This document shows positions 45,324 to 53,665 of a stretch of DNA of 64,000 nucleotides, in pieces. The translations under genes were made by a program, and so were the position numbers. The stretch's first letter is position 1. Each line of letters opens with the position of its first letter. A model generated the notes under the pieces. That model had not been told where the DNA came from, did no database searches, and saw only the letters and a list, made by a program, of their open reading frames with translations. Location of the stretch: positions 2,120,001 through 2,184,000 of the forward strand of contig NZ_CP090557.1 of assembly GCF_021484805.1 (NCBI RefSeq), in the 5' to 3' direction. Source of the stretch: Tellurirhabdus bombi (lineage in GTDB: Bacteria; Bacteroidota; Bacteroidia; Cytophagales; Spirosomataceae).

Positions 45324-47684
45324 ATGGTTCGAAATTATATCCGGGTAGCTTTCCGAAATCTCTGGCGCAATAAGCTGTATTCCACGCTGAATATGGGCGG
45401 CTTGGCGTTGGGCATGGCCGTCAGTATGCTTATGCTGCTCTACGTCGTCCATGAGCACAGCTACGACCGGTTCCACCCGCAGGCTAACCAGACGGTACAG
45501 CTGACAATGCAGAAAGAATATGGCGGCATGAAGATGAGTTCTCTGCAATTATCGTTCTCTACAGCTGACCGCATCCGCCAGCAAGTGCCGCAGGTGGAGG
45601 CAATGACCCGGCTGATTTCCAGCGACTGGCAGGGTAAGGACGTGCTTCGGGCAGACGATAAACAATTCTACGTCAAAGACCTGCATTACGCAGAGCCGTC
45701 TTTTTTTGATTTTTTTGCCTTTTCCATGAAGCAGGGCGACGGCCGGAAAGCCCTCGCTCAGCCGGGAACTGTTATTTTAACCGAATCCCTGGCCCGGAAA
45801 TTCTTTGGCCAGACTGACCCGATGGGGAAGACGCTCGTCTTCAACAAAGAGCATAAGCTGACGGTCGCCGGGGTAATGGCTGATTTGCCTTCCAACACCA
45901 TTTTTCGCTTTCCGGCCTTGATTTCAGCCAACAGTTTTAGCCGCTTTGCCCCCGCCTGGAAGCTGGAATCAGGGCCTACGGGCGAAACGTTTTTTCGGCT
46001 GAGAGACCAGACGGATTATAAACGGACGGAAACTTTTATCAATAAGCACATCGCCTTAACGGAAGAAAAGAACGTCAAGGCAACCTGTTATTTGAGTCCG
46101 CTGACGGAGCTGCACCTGGGTAATTCGAATGCGGATTCAAACAGTACCACCTACGTTAAAACCTTTTTCTGGATTGGGTTAGGCGTTCTGCTGCTGGCCT
46201 TAATCAACTACATGAACCTGACAACCGCCCGCTCCACGCTACGAGCCAAGGAGGTCGGTATGCGAAAAGTGTTAGGTGGCAACCGGGTGGAACTGGCCCG
46301 TCAGTTTTTTCTCGAATCGGCGCTGGTGAGTGGACTGGCATTCGGGTTGGGAATCGTGCTAACAGTGCTTTTGAAGGACACATTCTTACGGCTGATTGAT
46401 GCTCGATTGGACACTGCTTTTTTACAAAGTCCATATTTTTTGCTGACGCTTTTGGGTATTCTGCTGGCCAGTATTCTGGTGTCGGGGAGCTACCCGGCCC
46501 TGCTGCTATCGCAGTTCGCGCCGATGGAAGTACTGAAAGGGCGTTTTTCGCAGAGTGGTGGTTTCAACGTCCGGCGGGTGCTGGTGGTGTTTCAGTTTGT
46601 TGTTTCTACGACGTTGATCTTCTGTGCCATCGTGGCCCAGCGCCAGATTCAGCACATGCAAAAGAAAGACCTGGGACTGACGGTTGAGCAGGTAATGGGG
46701 ATTTCGCTGAACAGTTCGCTTAGTACTCACTACGACAGCTTCCGGCAGGAAGTCCGGCGACAAAGCGGGGTCGAGGAGATTGGAACCAGCGCCATGGCGG
46801 TTTATAACAGTGGGTTTAATATCTGGTCAGTCAAAACGCCAAAAATGAAAGACCCCACGACACTGATGGGTCTGAACGTGGATAGTCAGTTTGTACAAGC
46901 GCTTCAACTGCGTTGGAAAGTAGCGCCCAGCCGGATGTCCGTGGGTGAAGTATTTATCAACGCAACGGCGGCCAAAGAACTGGGCATCGCCAAAAATCCC
47001 ATTGGACAAGTACTCAATGTGGGCGATATGCACAAAGAAGTGCGCGGCGTGGTGGACGATTTTCACCTGACGTCCGTGAAAGATCAGATTGCTCCCATGC
47101 TGCTGATGGTAGGCGCGGACACCAGCCGCAGCTTTGCCGATTATAACGGAACGTTGTACGTGCGCTTTGCCAAAGGCACCGATATACAACGGCAGATGAA
47201 ACAAGTGGAGCAGATTTTTCAGAAATATGCCCCTGACTCGCCGTTTGACTATTATTTTCTGGATGATGCCTTCAACCAGTTGTTCAAAACCGAGCAGCAA
47301 TTGTCTCACGTGTTGAACCTCTTTACCGGAACCGCCATCTTTATTGCCTGCCTGGGCTTATTTGGATTGGCCGCTTTCTCGGCTGAACGGCGGACGAAAG
47401 AAATTGGCATTCGGAAAGTGCTGGGTGCCTCCGTGAGCAGTATTGTTCGCATGCTATCGAAAGAATTTGTCGGATTGGTGATCGTTGCGCTGGTTATTGC
47501 TTCGCCGATTGCCTGGTATCTAATGAATCAATGGCTGTCGGATTTTGCCTATAAAATTGAGATTAACGGATGGATTTTCGCTTTGGTAAGCCTGCTCGCC
47601 GTGGGTATTGCCCTGCTGACGGTTAGTTTTCAGAGTATTAAAGCCGCGCTGACAGATCCGGTTAAATCATTACGAACCGAATAA
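45324..47684 (+). CDS. FtsX/MacB-like ABC permease 3 of 9
   Basis: A 786-residue paralogue, 35 bp after permease 2. Coupling motifs are AKEVGMRKVLGG near residue 308 and TKEIGIRKVLGAS near 691. It differs from most in having RRTKE instead of QRTKE and KEFVGLVI where others read KDFLKLV. The tail is DPVKSLRTE. It is followed after 11 bp by a small secreted protein, so the permease and that protein are almost certainly translated from the same message. Confidence 0.93.
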   Translation: MVRNYIRVAFRNLWRNKLYSTLNMGGLALGMAVSMLMLLYVVHEHSYDRFHPQANQTVQLTMQKEYGGMKMSSLQLSFSTADRIRQQVPQVEAMTRLISSDWQGKDVLRADDKQFYVKDLHYAEPSFFDFFAFSMKQGDGRKALAQPGTVILTESLARKFFGQTDPMGKTLVFNKEHKLTVAGVMADLPSNTIFRFPALISANSFSRFAPAWKLESGPTGETFFRLRDQTDYKRTETFINKHIALTEEKNVKATCYLSPLTELHLGNSNADSNSTTYVKTFFWIGLGVLLLALINYMNLTTARSTLRAKEVGMRKVLGGNRVELARQFFLESALVSGLAFGLGIVLTVLLKDTFLRLIDARLDTAFLQSPYFLLTLLGILLASILVSGSYPALLLSQFAPMEVLKGRFSQSGGFNVRRVLVVFQFVVSTTLIFCAIVAQRQIQHMQKKDLGLTVEQVMGISLNSSLSTHYDSFRQEVRRQSGVEEIGTSAMAVYNSGFNIWSVKTPKMKDPTTLMGLNVDSQFVQALQLRWKVAPSRMSVGEVFINATAAKELGIAKNPIGQVLNVGDMHKEVRGVVDDFHLTSVKDQIAPMLLMVGADTSRSFADYNGTLYVRFAKGTDIQRQMKQVEQIFQKYAPDSPFDYYFLDDAFNQLFKTEQQLSHVLNLFTGTAIFIACLGLFGLAAFSAERRTKEIGIRKVLGASVSSIVRMLSKEFVGLVIVALVIASPIAWYLMNQWLSDFAYKIEINGWIFALVSLLAVGIALLTVSFQSIKAALTDPVKSLRTE

Positions 47685-47695
47685 ACAACAAAACG

Positions 47696-48223
47696 ATGAA
47701 ACTCCTTTTTACTTCACTGATTATGGGCACCAGTTTGGTAGCCTTAGCGCAGGATAATTCGATCAGCCGAAGCATCAGCGATAACGGAAAAACGCTGTCT
47801 ATTCGCGTGAAAGGGACCCAGAACGGAAAAAATTATGATTATGACCGAAGCTTTGACGTGTCTAATCTGGATAAAGCGGCGAGGAACGACCTAAGTAACC
47901 GCATTCTTGACTCCTTAGGCCTTGAAAAACTCAGCGTTCCTAGTCCACCCAGCGCTCCCAGCGCCCCATCTGCCCCTAAGGTTTCCGTCCAAAGCGCAAG
48001 TACGCAAAAGCGTAACAGTGCCGACGGCCAAAATCCGTTCTCCAAAGAAGTGAGCTACTCCTCCAGCTCAGGGGAGTTGTTGCTGCGCTATAAATTCAAA
48101 AGAGACGGAAAAGACGTGCTTTTTGAACGCACCATCGATGCCCGCAACAAATCGGAGCAGGAGCGGCAGCAGCTGATTAGCGAAGTTGAAAAAGAAATTG
48201 GCGTTCCGGCAAAAAAGAATTGA
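47696..48223 (+). CDS. Small secreted protein with internal duplication (cluster family, copy 1)
   Basis: A 175-residue protein with a signal peptide (MKLLFTSLIMGTSLVALAQ). The mature part holds two similar modules of about 50 residues. Module 1 (22-76) reads SISDNGKTLSIRVKG...YDYDRSFDVSN...ILDSLGL. Module 2 (about 118-172) reads VSYSSSSGELLLRYKF...LFERTIDARN...VEKEIGV. They are joined by a Pro/Ser-rich linker (SPPSAPSAPSAPK). The 209-aa protein at 63361 has the same design. I recognise no named domain. It lies within the permease array between permeases 3 and 4 and is probably periplasmic. Confidence 0.8.
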   Translation: MKLLFTSLIMGTSLVALAQDNSISRSISDNGKTLSIRVKGTQNGKNYDYDRSFDVSNLDKAARNDLSNRILDSLGLEKLSVPSPPSAPSAPSAPKVSVQSASTQKRNSADGQNPFSKEVSYSSSSGELLLRYKFKRDGKDVLFERTIDARNKSEQERQQLISEVEKEIGVPAKKN

Positions 48224-48252
48224 CGTTCTAAGCAGGCTTAACAAGGAAAGGA

Positions 48253-50670
48253 ATGCTAACGAACTACATCAAAATCGCCTTTCGGAATCTGCTGCGCTAT
48301 CGGGCGTTCAGTTTCATTAATATCGTTGGAGTAGCCATTGGACTAGCTTGTTTTCTGCTCATTGCGCTGTACGTCCGCGACGAGGTTAGCTACGACCGTT
48401 CGCATGCCAAAGCCGACCGCATTTATCGCCTGACCCGGACGTTTATTAACCCGGCGGATGGGTCAACTTCGCTCAAACTCGCCGCTGTGGCCCCACCGTT
48501 TGGCCCGTTGATTAAAGAAGATTTTCCGGAAGTTCAGGAGGTTGTTCGGATACAGGAAAATAGTGGTCTGCTGAAATACGGCGAACATTCGTACAACGAG
48601 GACGGCATGTTTGTGGCAGAGGCAAACCTCTTCAAAGTCTTTGATTTTAAGCTGTTGCGTGGAAATCCGGCCAGGGCGCTGGTCGCTCCGTTTTCGATCC
48701 TGTTTTCCCGGCCAATGGCCGAAAAGTATTTCGGAAAACAAGACCCGATCGGCAAAATCGTGCGACTGGACAATACGCTGGACTTTACCGTAACGGGTGT
48801 TTTTGAGCCGCTGCCCACCCAGTCGCATTTTCACCCCCAGTTTCTACTTTCTTTTTCAAGCCTAAACGACAACCGGCTTTACGGGGCAGAAGGACTGCGC
48901 TCTAACTGGGGAAATAACAGTTTTCCGACTTACCTGCTGTTAGCGCCAAACGCTAATCCAGACAAAATTGCGGCCGCCTTTTCGGCTTTTCAGGACCGGC
49001 ACTTACCTATTTATCAGGAAACTAAACCGTCGAAGTTTTCGCTTTTGGCGCTTCAGAAGTTAACCGATATTCACCTGAAATCGCATACCGACGCCGAAAT
49101 TGAGCCTGCTGGCGATATTCAATACGTCTATTTATTTTCGGCCATTGGCTTGTTTATCCTGCTGATTGCCTGCATCAATTACATGAATCTGGCTACCGCT
49201 CGTTCTGCTTCCCGCGCGAAAGAAGTAGGCTTGCGGAAGGTAGTCGGGGCAGTTCGGTCGCAGTTAATCGGGCAGTTTCTGAGCGAATCGATGGTGCTGG
49301 TTACGCTGGCCTTGCTGTTGGCAGTCGCTTTGGTAAGAATTGGATTACCGCATCTGAATGCTTTTGTGGGCAAAGAACTCAGTATGTCAACCTTATGGGA
49401 GCCAACTTTTCTGCTGCTGATTCTGGGCGCAACGTTGCTGACGGGCCTGCTAGCGGGCAGTTACCCGGCCTTTTTCCTCACTTCGTTTCAGCCCGTTCGT
49501 ACGTTGAAAGGTAAGCTGCTGACCTCCCTGAAAGGCGGGCGTTTGCGGCAGACGCTGGTGGTTGCGCAGTTTGCCATTGCGGTCGTATTGATGATTAGTA
49601 CGGCGGTGGTTTACAACCAGATGAAGTACGTTCAGGATTATAAATTAGGCTATCAGAAAGACCAGATTGTGCTGCTGCGCACCATTGATGACACAACCGT
49701 GAATGCCGAAGCCTTTAAGCAGGAGCTAAAGCGCAATTCAGCGGTGGTTGAAGTGGGGCGTTCGTCGCGGATTCCGTCGGGGCGGCTGCTGGATTCGTGG
49801 GATTCGTACGTGATGAAAGGCGACAGCCTGGTTCCTACCCGGATGGGCCTGAAATCGCTTTCGGTAGACCACGAGTTTATCCCGACCTACGGAATGGAGC
49901 TGGCGGCGGGCCGGAATTTCTCCCGGGCTTACACGACAGACGATACGGCGGCCTTTATCCTCAACGAAACGGCGGTGCGCGAATTAGGCTGGAAAAGTCC
50001 GCAGGAAGCCATTGGCAAGGCGTTTGGTTACGGATCGCGTCGGGGCCAGGTGGTGGGCGTAACAAAAGATTTTCATTTCGAGTCGCTGCACCAGGCGTTG
50101 GTACCGGTCGTAATGCTTCTGAATGCGGGGCAAAGTCGCTGGTTATCCATTCATGTGGCACCGGGTAGCCTGCAAAATGGCCTGACGCATATCGAAAATA
50201 CCTGGAAAAAATATTACCCCGAGCGTCCTTATTCCTATGAATTTCTGGACCAGCGCTTCGGACGGCTTTACGTGCGGGAGCAAACCCAACAGACGCTATT
50301 CGGCATTTTTGCGGGCATCGCTATCCTGATTTCCTGCCTCGGTTTGTTCGGTCTGTCCATGTTCATGGCCGAGCAACGCACGAAGGAAATTGGCGTTCGG
50401 AAGGTGCTGGGGGCGTCGGTATCGAGTCTGGTTATTTTGTTTTCCAGAGACTTTCTAAAACTGGTCGTGATTGCCCTGCTGCTTGCTTCGCCGCTGGCCT
50501 GGTACATCATGAACCATTGGCTGACAAGTTTTGCCTACCGAACCAGCATTCATTGGAGCGTTTTTGCCGTGGCTGGTATGGCCGCGCTGCTGATTGCTTT
50601 GTTAACCATTAGTTTCCAGAGTATTAAAGCCGCCTTGATGAATCCGGTGAAGAGCCTGAGAGCGGAATAA
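48253..50670 (+). CDS. FtsX/MacB-like ABC permease 4 of 9
   Basis: An 805-residue paralogue, 29 bp after the small secreted protein gene. Coupling motifs are AKEVGLRKVVGA near residue 322 and TKEIGVRKVLGAS near 710; the tail is NPVKSLRAE. The last helix region reads TSIHWSVFAVAGMAALLIALLTISFQS, where most paralogues have IEWWIF, one of the few departures in that block. Confidence 0.93.
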   Translation: MLTNYIKIAFRNLLRYRAFSFINIVGVAIGLACFLLIALYVRDEVSYDRSHAKADRIYRLTRTFINPADGSTSLKLAAVAPPFGPLIKEDFPEVQEVVRIQENSGLLKYGEHSYNEDGMFVAEANLFKVFDFKLLRGNPARALVAPFSILFSRPMAEKYFGKQDPIGKIVRLDNTLDFTVTGVFEPLPTQSHFHPQFLLSFSSLNDNRLYGAEGLRSNWGNNSFPTYLLLAPNANPDKIAAAFSAFQDRHLPIYQETKPSKFSLLALQKLTDIHLKSHTDAEIEPAGDIQYVYLFSAIGLFILLIACINYMNLATARSASRAKEVGLRKVVGAVRSQLIGQFLSESMVLVTLALLLAVALVRIGLPHLNAFVGKELSMSTLWEPTFLLLILGATLLTGLLAGSYPAFFLTSFQPVRTLKGKLLTSLKGGRLRQTLVVAQFAIAVVLMISTAVVYNQMKYVQDYKLGYQKDQIVLLRTIDDTTVNAEAFKQELKRNSAVVEVGRSSRIPSGRLLDSWDSYVMKGDSLVPTRMGLKSLSVDHEFIPTYGMELAAGRNFSRAYTTDDTAAFILNETAVRELGWKSPQEAIGKAFGYGSRRGQVVGVTKDFHFESLHQALVPVVMLLNAGQSRWLSIHVAPGSLQNGLTHIENTWKKYYPERPYSYEFLDQRFGRLYVREQTQQTLFGIFAGIAILISCLGLFGLSMFMAEQRTKEIGVRKVLGASVSSLVILFSRDFLKLVVIALLLASPLAWYIMNHWLTSFAYRTSIHWSVFAVAGMAALLIALLTISFQSIKAALMNPVKSLRAE

Positions 50671-50705
50671 ATGAATGCAATACGAACATCAGTAACGAGA
50701 TAGAA

Positions 50706-53114
50706 ATGTTGTTTACCTATTGTAAAATCGCGCTGCGGCGGTTGATGAAACAAAAGTTATACACGTTCATCAACGTATTTGGCCTTAGTTTAGGGCTGGC
50801 GGCCTGCGGCTTGATTGCGCTTTATATTTTTGAAGAATGGCGGGTTGACCGGTTTCACGAAAAAGGCAACCGGATTTACCGCGTCGTAACGACCAATGTT
50901 GAAGAAGGCCAGTCCACGGTGGCGGCCAATTCGGTGGGGCGTCCCTTGGCCAAAGCCATTAAAGAAGAAGTTCCTGAAGTAGAGGCCGTCGTGCCGGTGC
51001 GCCAGGCAAACTACCCCATTAAGCACGATAACCAGTATTTCTTCGACAAGGAATTATTCGTAGGGGCCGATTTCCTGACCACGTTTACCTTTCCGCTGCT
51101 GGAAGGCGATCCTAAAACGGCCCTGCGCGATCCTTATACGCTGGTTCTAACAGAAAGCACCGCCCGGAAGTATTTCGGCACCCGTTCGGCCCTCGGTAAG
51201 ATGCTGATGCTGAATGATACGCTACCGTTTAAGGTCACCGGCGTGATGGCCGACCCGCAACCTTCGCACCTGAATTTCCAGGTATTGCTCTCGATGGCAA
51301 CCAATTACGCCATTAACGGCACATCGAATGATGCGTGGTTTACTTGGGATGAATATTGCTATGTGCTGCTACCCGAAGCGGCGAATCGAGTGCTGGCGGA
51401 GAAAAAGATTGCGGCTTTACCGATGAAATACAACGGGCCGGAATACCGGGGCAACGGCATGCAGGTGGGCCAATCGCTGGAGCTGTTGCCGACTATCTAC
51501 CTGAACTCGCAGGGAGCAGGCGACGCTGGGGCGGGCAACCGGGTGGCTAGCAGCGCGAAGCAGCTTTATTTGCTGGGCGCTATTGGCCTTTTTTTACTGC
51601 TGTTAGCCTGCATCAACTTCGTGAACCTGACAACCGCCCGCCAGGGTGAACGGGCGAAAGAAGTAGGGGTTCGCAAAGCCATTGGGGCGGCCTATTCAGG
51701 TTTGGTAGGGCAGTTTATTGGTGAATCGCTGCTGCTGGCTTTTCTGGCTGGCTTATTGGCTATTTTGTTTATAATTGGGCTATTGCCACTCCTAAACGAA
51801 TTAACCGAAAGAAATATTTCAGCAGGCATTTTAGCGCAGCCGCTGACAATCCTGCTTGGATTGGGTTTTTTGTTGCTAACGGGTTTGCTGGCGGGCTGGT
51901 ATCCGGCTTTGCTGCTGGCGCGATTCCGACCGGTTGATACCATGAAGGGGCTGACGGTAACGGCAAAAGGCGCGTGGCTACGGCGTGGTTTGGTGGTGTT
52001 TCAGTTTTGTATTTCCTTGGTCTTGATTATCAGTACGCTGGTTGTGGTGCGGCAGTTGCGGTTTATGCAAAGCCAAAGTCTCGGTTTTGACAAAGAGCGG
52101 GTATTAACCATCGAGCTACGCAAGCTGCCCCGCGTGGATTTTATCGAGCATTACGAAACCATCAAGCAACAGCTTGCTGCGTTGCCAAATGTACAGCTAA
52201 CGACGGGTGTTTCGGCGTTGCCGGGACGGGATGGCTGGAATGGCCAGATCGTTTACCCCGAAGGTCGTCCCCGCGAACAGGCATTTTCGCTGGAAGTCAT
52301 CCCGGTGGATCACGATTATGTGAAGACGCTGGGCTTGACCATTCGGCAGGGGCGTAATTTTTCAAAAGCGCACCCGACCGATGCCGGACATGCCGTGTTG
52401 CTCAACGAAGCCGCCTGCAAAGCGATGGGCTGGCAACCGGCCGAGGCCGTTGGCAAACGCATCGAGACGGCGGGTCTGGAAAACGGGGAAGTTGTTGGTG
52501 TTGTCGCCGATTTTCACCAGCACGGTTTACAAAATAAAATCAAGCCTATTCTAACCTTCATAACTCCCGCTTATACCTACCGTTATCTGGCAGTTCGGCT
52601 GGGAATGGGCGACTTGCAGGCGTCGATTGAGCGGCTGGGTAAGTTCTGGCAAAACCGTTTTCCGGGGTATGAGTTTAACTATTATTTTCTGGATGAGGAC
52701 TTTAACCGGCAATACCAGACCGAGCGCCGCTTGTCTACCTTGTCCGGTGTATTCGCGGGAATCGCCATTTTGATTGCCTGTCTGGGCTTATTTGCGCTGA
52801 CCATTTTCACGGCCGAGCAGCGCACCAAAGAAATTGGTATTCGCAAGGTATTGGGCGCATCGGTGGTCAGTATCGTTCGTTTACTGTCAAAAGATTTTCT
52901 GAAACTGGTGGTCTTGGGAGTAATCATCGCCTCGCCAATCGCCTGGTGGGCCATGAGCCACTGGTTGCAGGATTTTGCGTATCGCATTGAGGTAGAGTGG
53001 TGGATCTTTGCGGTAGCGGGGCTACTGGCCATCGGTATTGCGTTGTTAACGGTTAGTTTCCAGAGCATTAAAGCCGCCCTGAAAAATCCGGTGAAGAGCT
53101 TAAAAACAGAATAA
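50706..53114 (+). CDS. FtsX/MacB-like ABC permease 5 of 9
   Basis: An 802-residue paralogue, 35 bp after permease 4. Its N-terminus departs from the LxNYxKIAxRNL pattern: it begins MLFTYCKIALRRLMKQKLYT. Coupling motifs are AKEVGVRKAIGA near residue 317 and TKEIGIRKVLGAS near 706; the tail is NPVKSLKTE. It shares a 45-bp exact stretch with permease 2. It is the last permease of the first transcription unit, followed after 18 bp by a 101-aa orphan. Confidence 0.93.
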   Translation: MLFTYCKIALRRLMKQKLYTFINVFGLSLGLAACGLIALYIFEEWRVDRFHEKGNRIYRVVTTNVEEGQSTVAANSVGRPLAKAIKEEVPEVEAVVPVRQANYPIKHDNQYFFDKELFVGADFLTTFTFPLLEGDPKTALRDPYTLVLTESTARKYFGTRSALGKMLMLNDTLPFKVTGVMADPQPSHLNFQVLLSMATNYAINGTSNDAWFTWDEYCYVLLPEAANRVLAEKKIAALPMKYNGPEYRGNGMQVGQSLELLPTIYLNSQGAGDAGAGNRVASSAKQLYLLGAIGLFLLLLACINFVNLTTARQGERAKEVGVRKAIGAAYSGLVGQFIGESLLLAFLAGLLAILFIIGLLPLLNELTERNISAGILAQPLTILLGLGFLLLTGLLAGWYPALLLARFRPVDTMKGLTVTAKGAWLRRGLVVFQFCISLVLIISTLVVVRQLRFMQSQSLGFDKERVLTIELRKLPRVDFIEHYETIKQQLAALPNVQLTTGVSALPGRDGWNGQIVYPEGRPREQAFSLEVIPVDHDYVKTLGLTIRQGRNFSKAHPTDAGHAVLLNEAACKAMGWQPAEAVGKRIETAGLENGEVVGVVADFHQHGLQNKIKPILTFITPAYTYRYLAVRLGMGDLQASIERLGKFWQNRFPGYEFNYYFLDEDFNRQYQTERRLSTLSGVFAGIAILIACLGLFALTIFTAEQRTKEIGIRKVLGASVVSIVRLLSKDFLKLVVLGVIIASPIAWWAMSHWLQDFAYRIEVEWWIFAVAGLLAIGIALLTVSFQSIKAALKNPVKSLKTE

Positions 53115-53132
53115 TTCTTAACCTTTGCGTCT

Positions 53133-53438
53133 ATGGCACACATCGCCGTTCCAATTCCAACCTTGCCAGGCAAGCAGGAAATCGAAATTGAAGTGACAAT
53201 CAACGGGAAAAAACAGGAGCTACACTACCGCATTGAGCTTTTCTACTGGGAGGATTGCCAGATGCCCAACATCGACCGGGTTGAATGCATCCGGCAGGTC
53301 TTGGCGCATTACGACCAGGACTGGACGCTCTATTACATTGGTGCGCCCACGGAAGAATTTGTGCCGATTACCTTCGTTAAAAAAGATGATTTACGGAAAC
53401 AGCGAAGTTTGATGCTGGGTGGAGCTACTTCCTACTGA
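53133..53438 (+). CDS. Conserved-looking 101-aa protein of unknown function
   Basis: A 101-residue protein with no signal peptide or membrane helix, thus probably cytosolic. It reads as mixed alpha/beta: a short beta pair (QEIEIEVTINGKKQELHYRIELFYW), a helix (NIDRVECIRQVLAHYD), and then strands (WTLYYIGAPTEEFVPITFVKK). I recognise no family. It follows permease 5 by 18 bp and precedes a terminator, so it is the last gene of the first transcription unit. Confidence 0.65.
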   Translation: MAHIAVPIPTLPGKQEIEIEVTINGKKQELHYRIELFYWEDCQMPNIDRVECIRQVLAHYDQDWTLYYIGAPTEEFVPITFVKKDDLRKQRSLMLGGATSY

Positions 53439-53483
53439 ATCTGGAAATTCAGCCAGTTGATGGCACAAACTGACCTGTGTGCA

Positions 53484-53513
53484 GGCTGCGTCTTAAGCGA
53501 TGCAGCCTTTTTA
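53484..53513 (+). terminator. Terminator ending the first export operon
   Basis: Stem GGCTGCGTC (53484-53492), loop TTAAGC, stem GATGCAGCC (53499-53507, one G-T pair), then TTTTTA. It separates permeases 1-5 from permeases 6-9. Confidence 0.8.
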
Positions 53514-53527
53514 TTGCCTGGAGGCGC

Positions 53528-53564
53528 TGTCTGAAACCGTACAGAGTCTGTCCGTAATCGGACA
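53528..53564 (+). promoter_or_regulatory. Tandem dyads, candidate enhancer of the second export operon
   Basis: TGTCCGTAATCGGACA (53549-53564) is a perfect TGTCCG-N4-CGGACA dyad. Upstream, TGTCTGAAACCGTACA (53528-53543) matches 10 of 12 consensus bases, 21 bp away. The pair copies the arrangement found before the adaptor gene at 38081-38118. Confidence 0.65.
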
Positions 53565-53617
53565 AAACGCTTTATTTTTAATCTGCAAAGGGTTGATAAA
53601 CAGCATGTAGTGAGGAT

Positions 53618-53632
53618 TGGCACATTATTCGT
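53618..53632 (+). promoter_or_regulatory. Candidate -24/-12 promoter of the second export operon
   Basis: TGGCAC (53618-53623) is a perfect -24 half and stands 54 bp downstream of the dyad pair and 48 bp before the permease 6 ATG. The -12 half is poor (TCGT for TTGC), so the call depends on position and the enhancer. Confidence 0.35.
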
Positions 53633-53665
53633 TCGGGATTTGGAATAATCTTTCTCGGAAACCTC

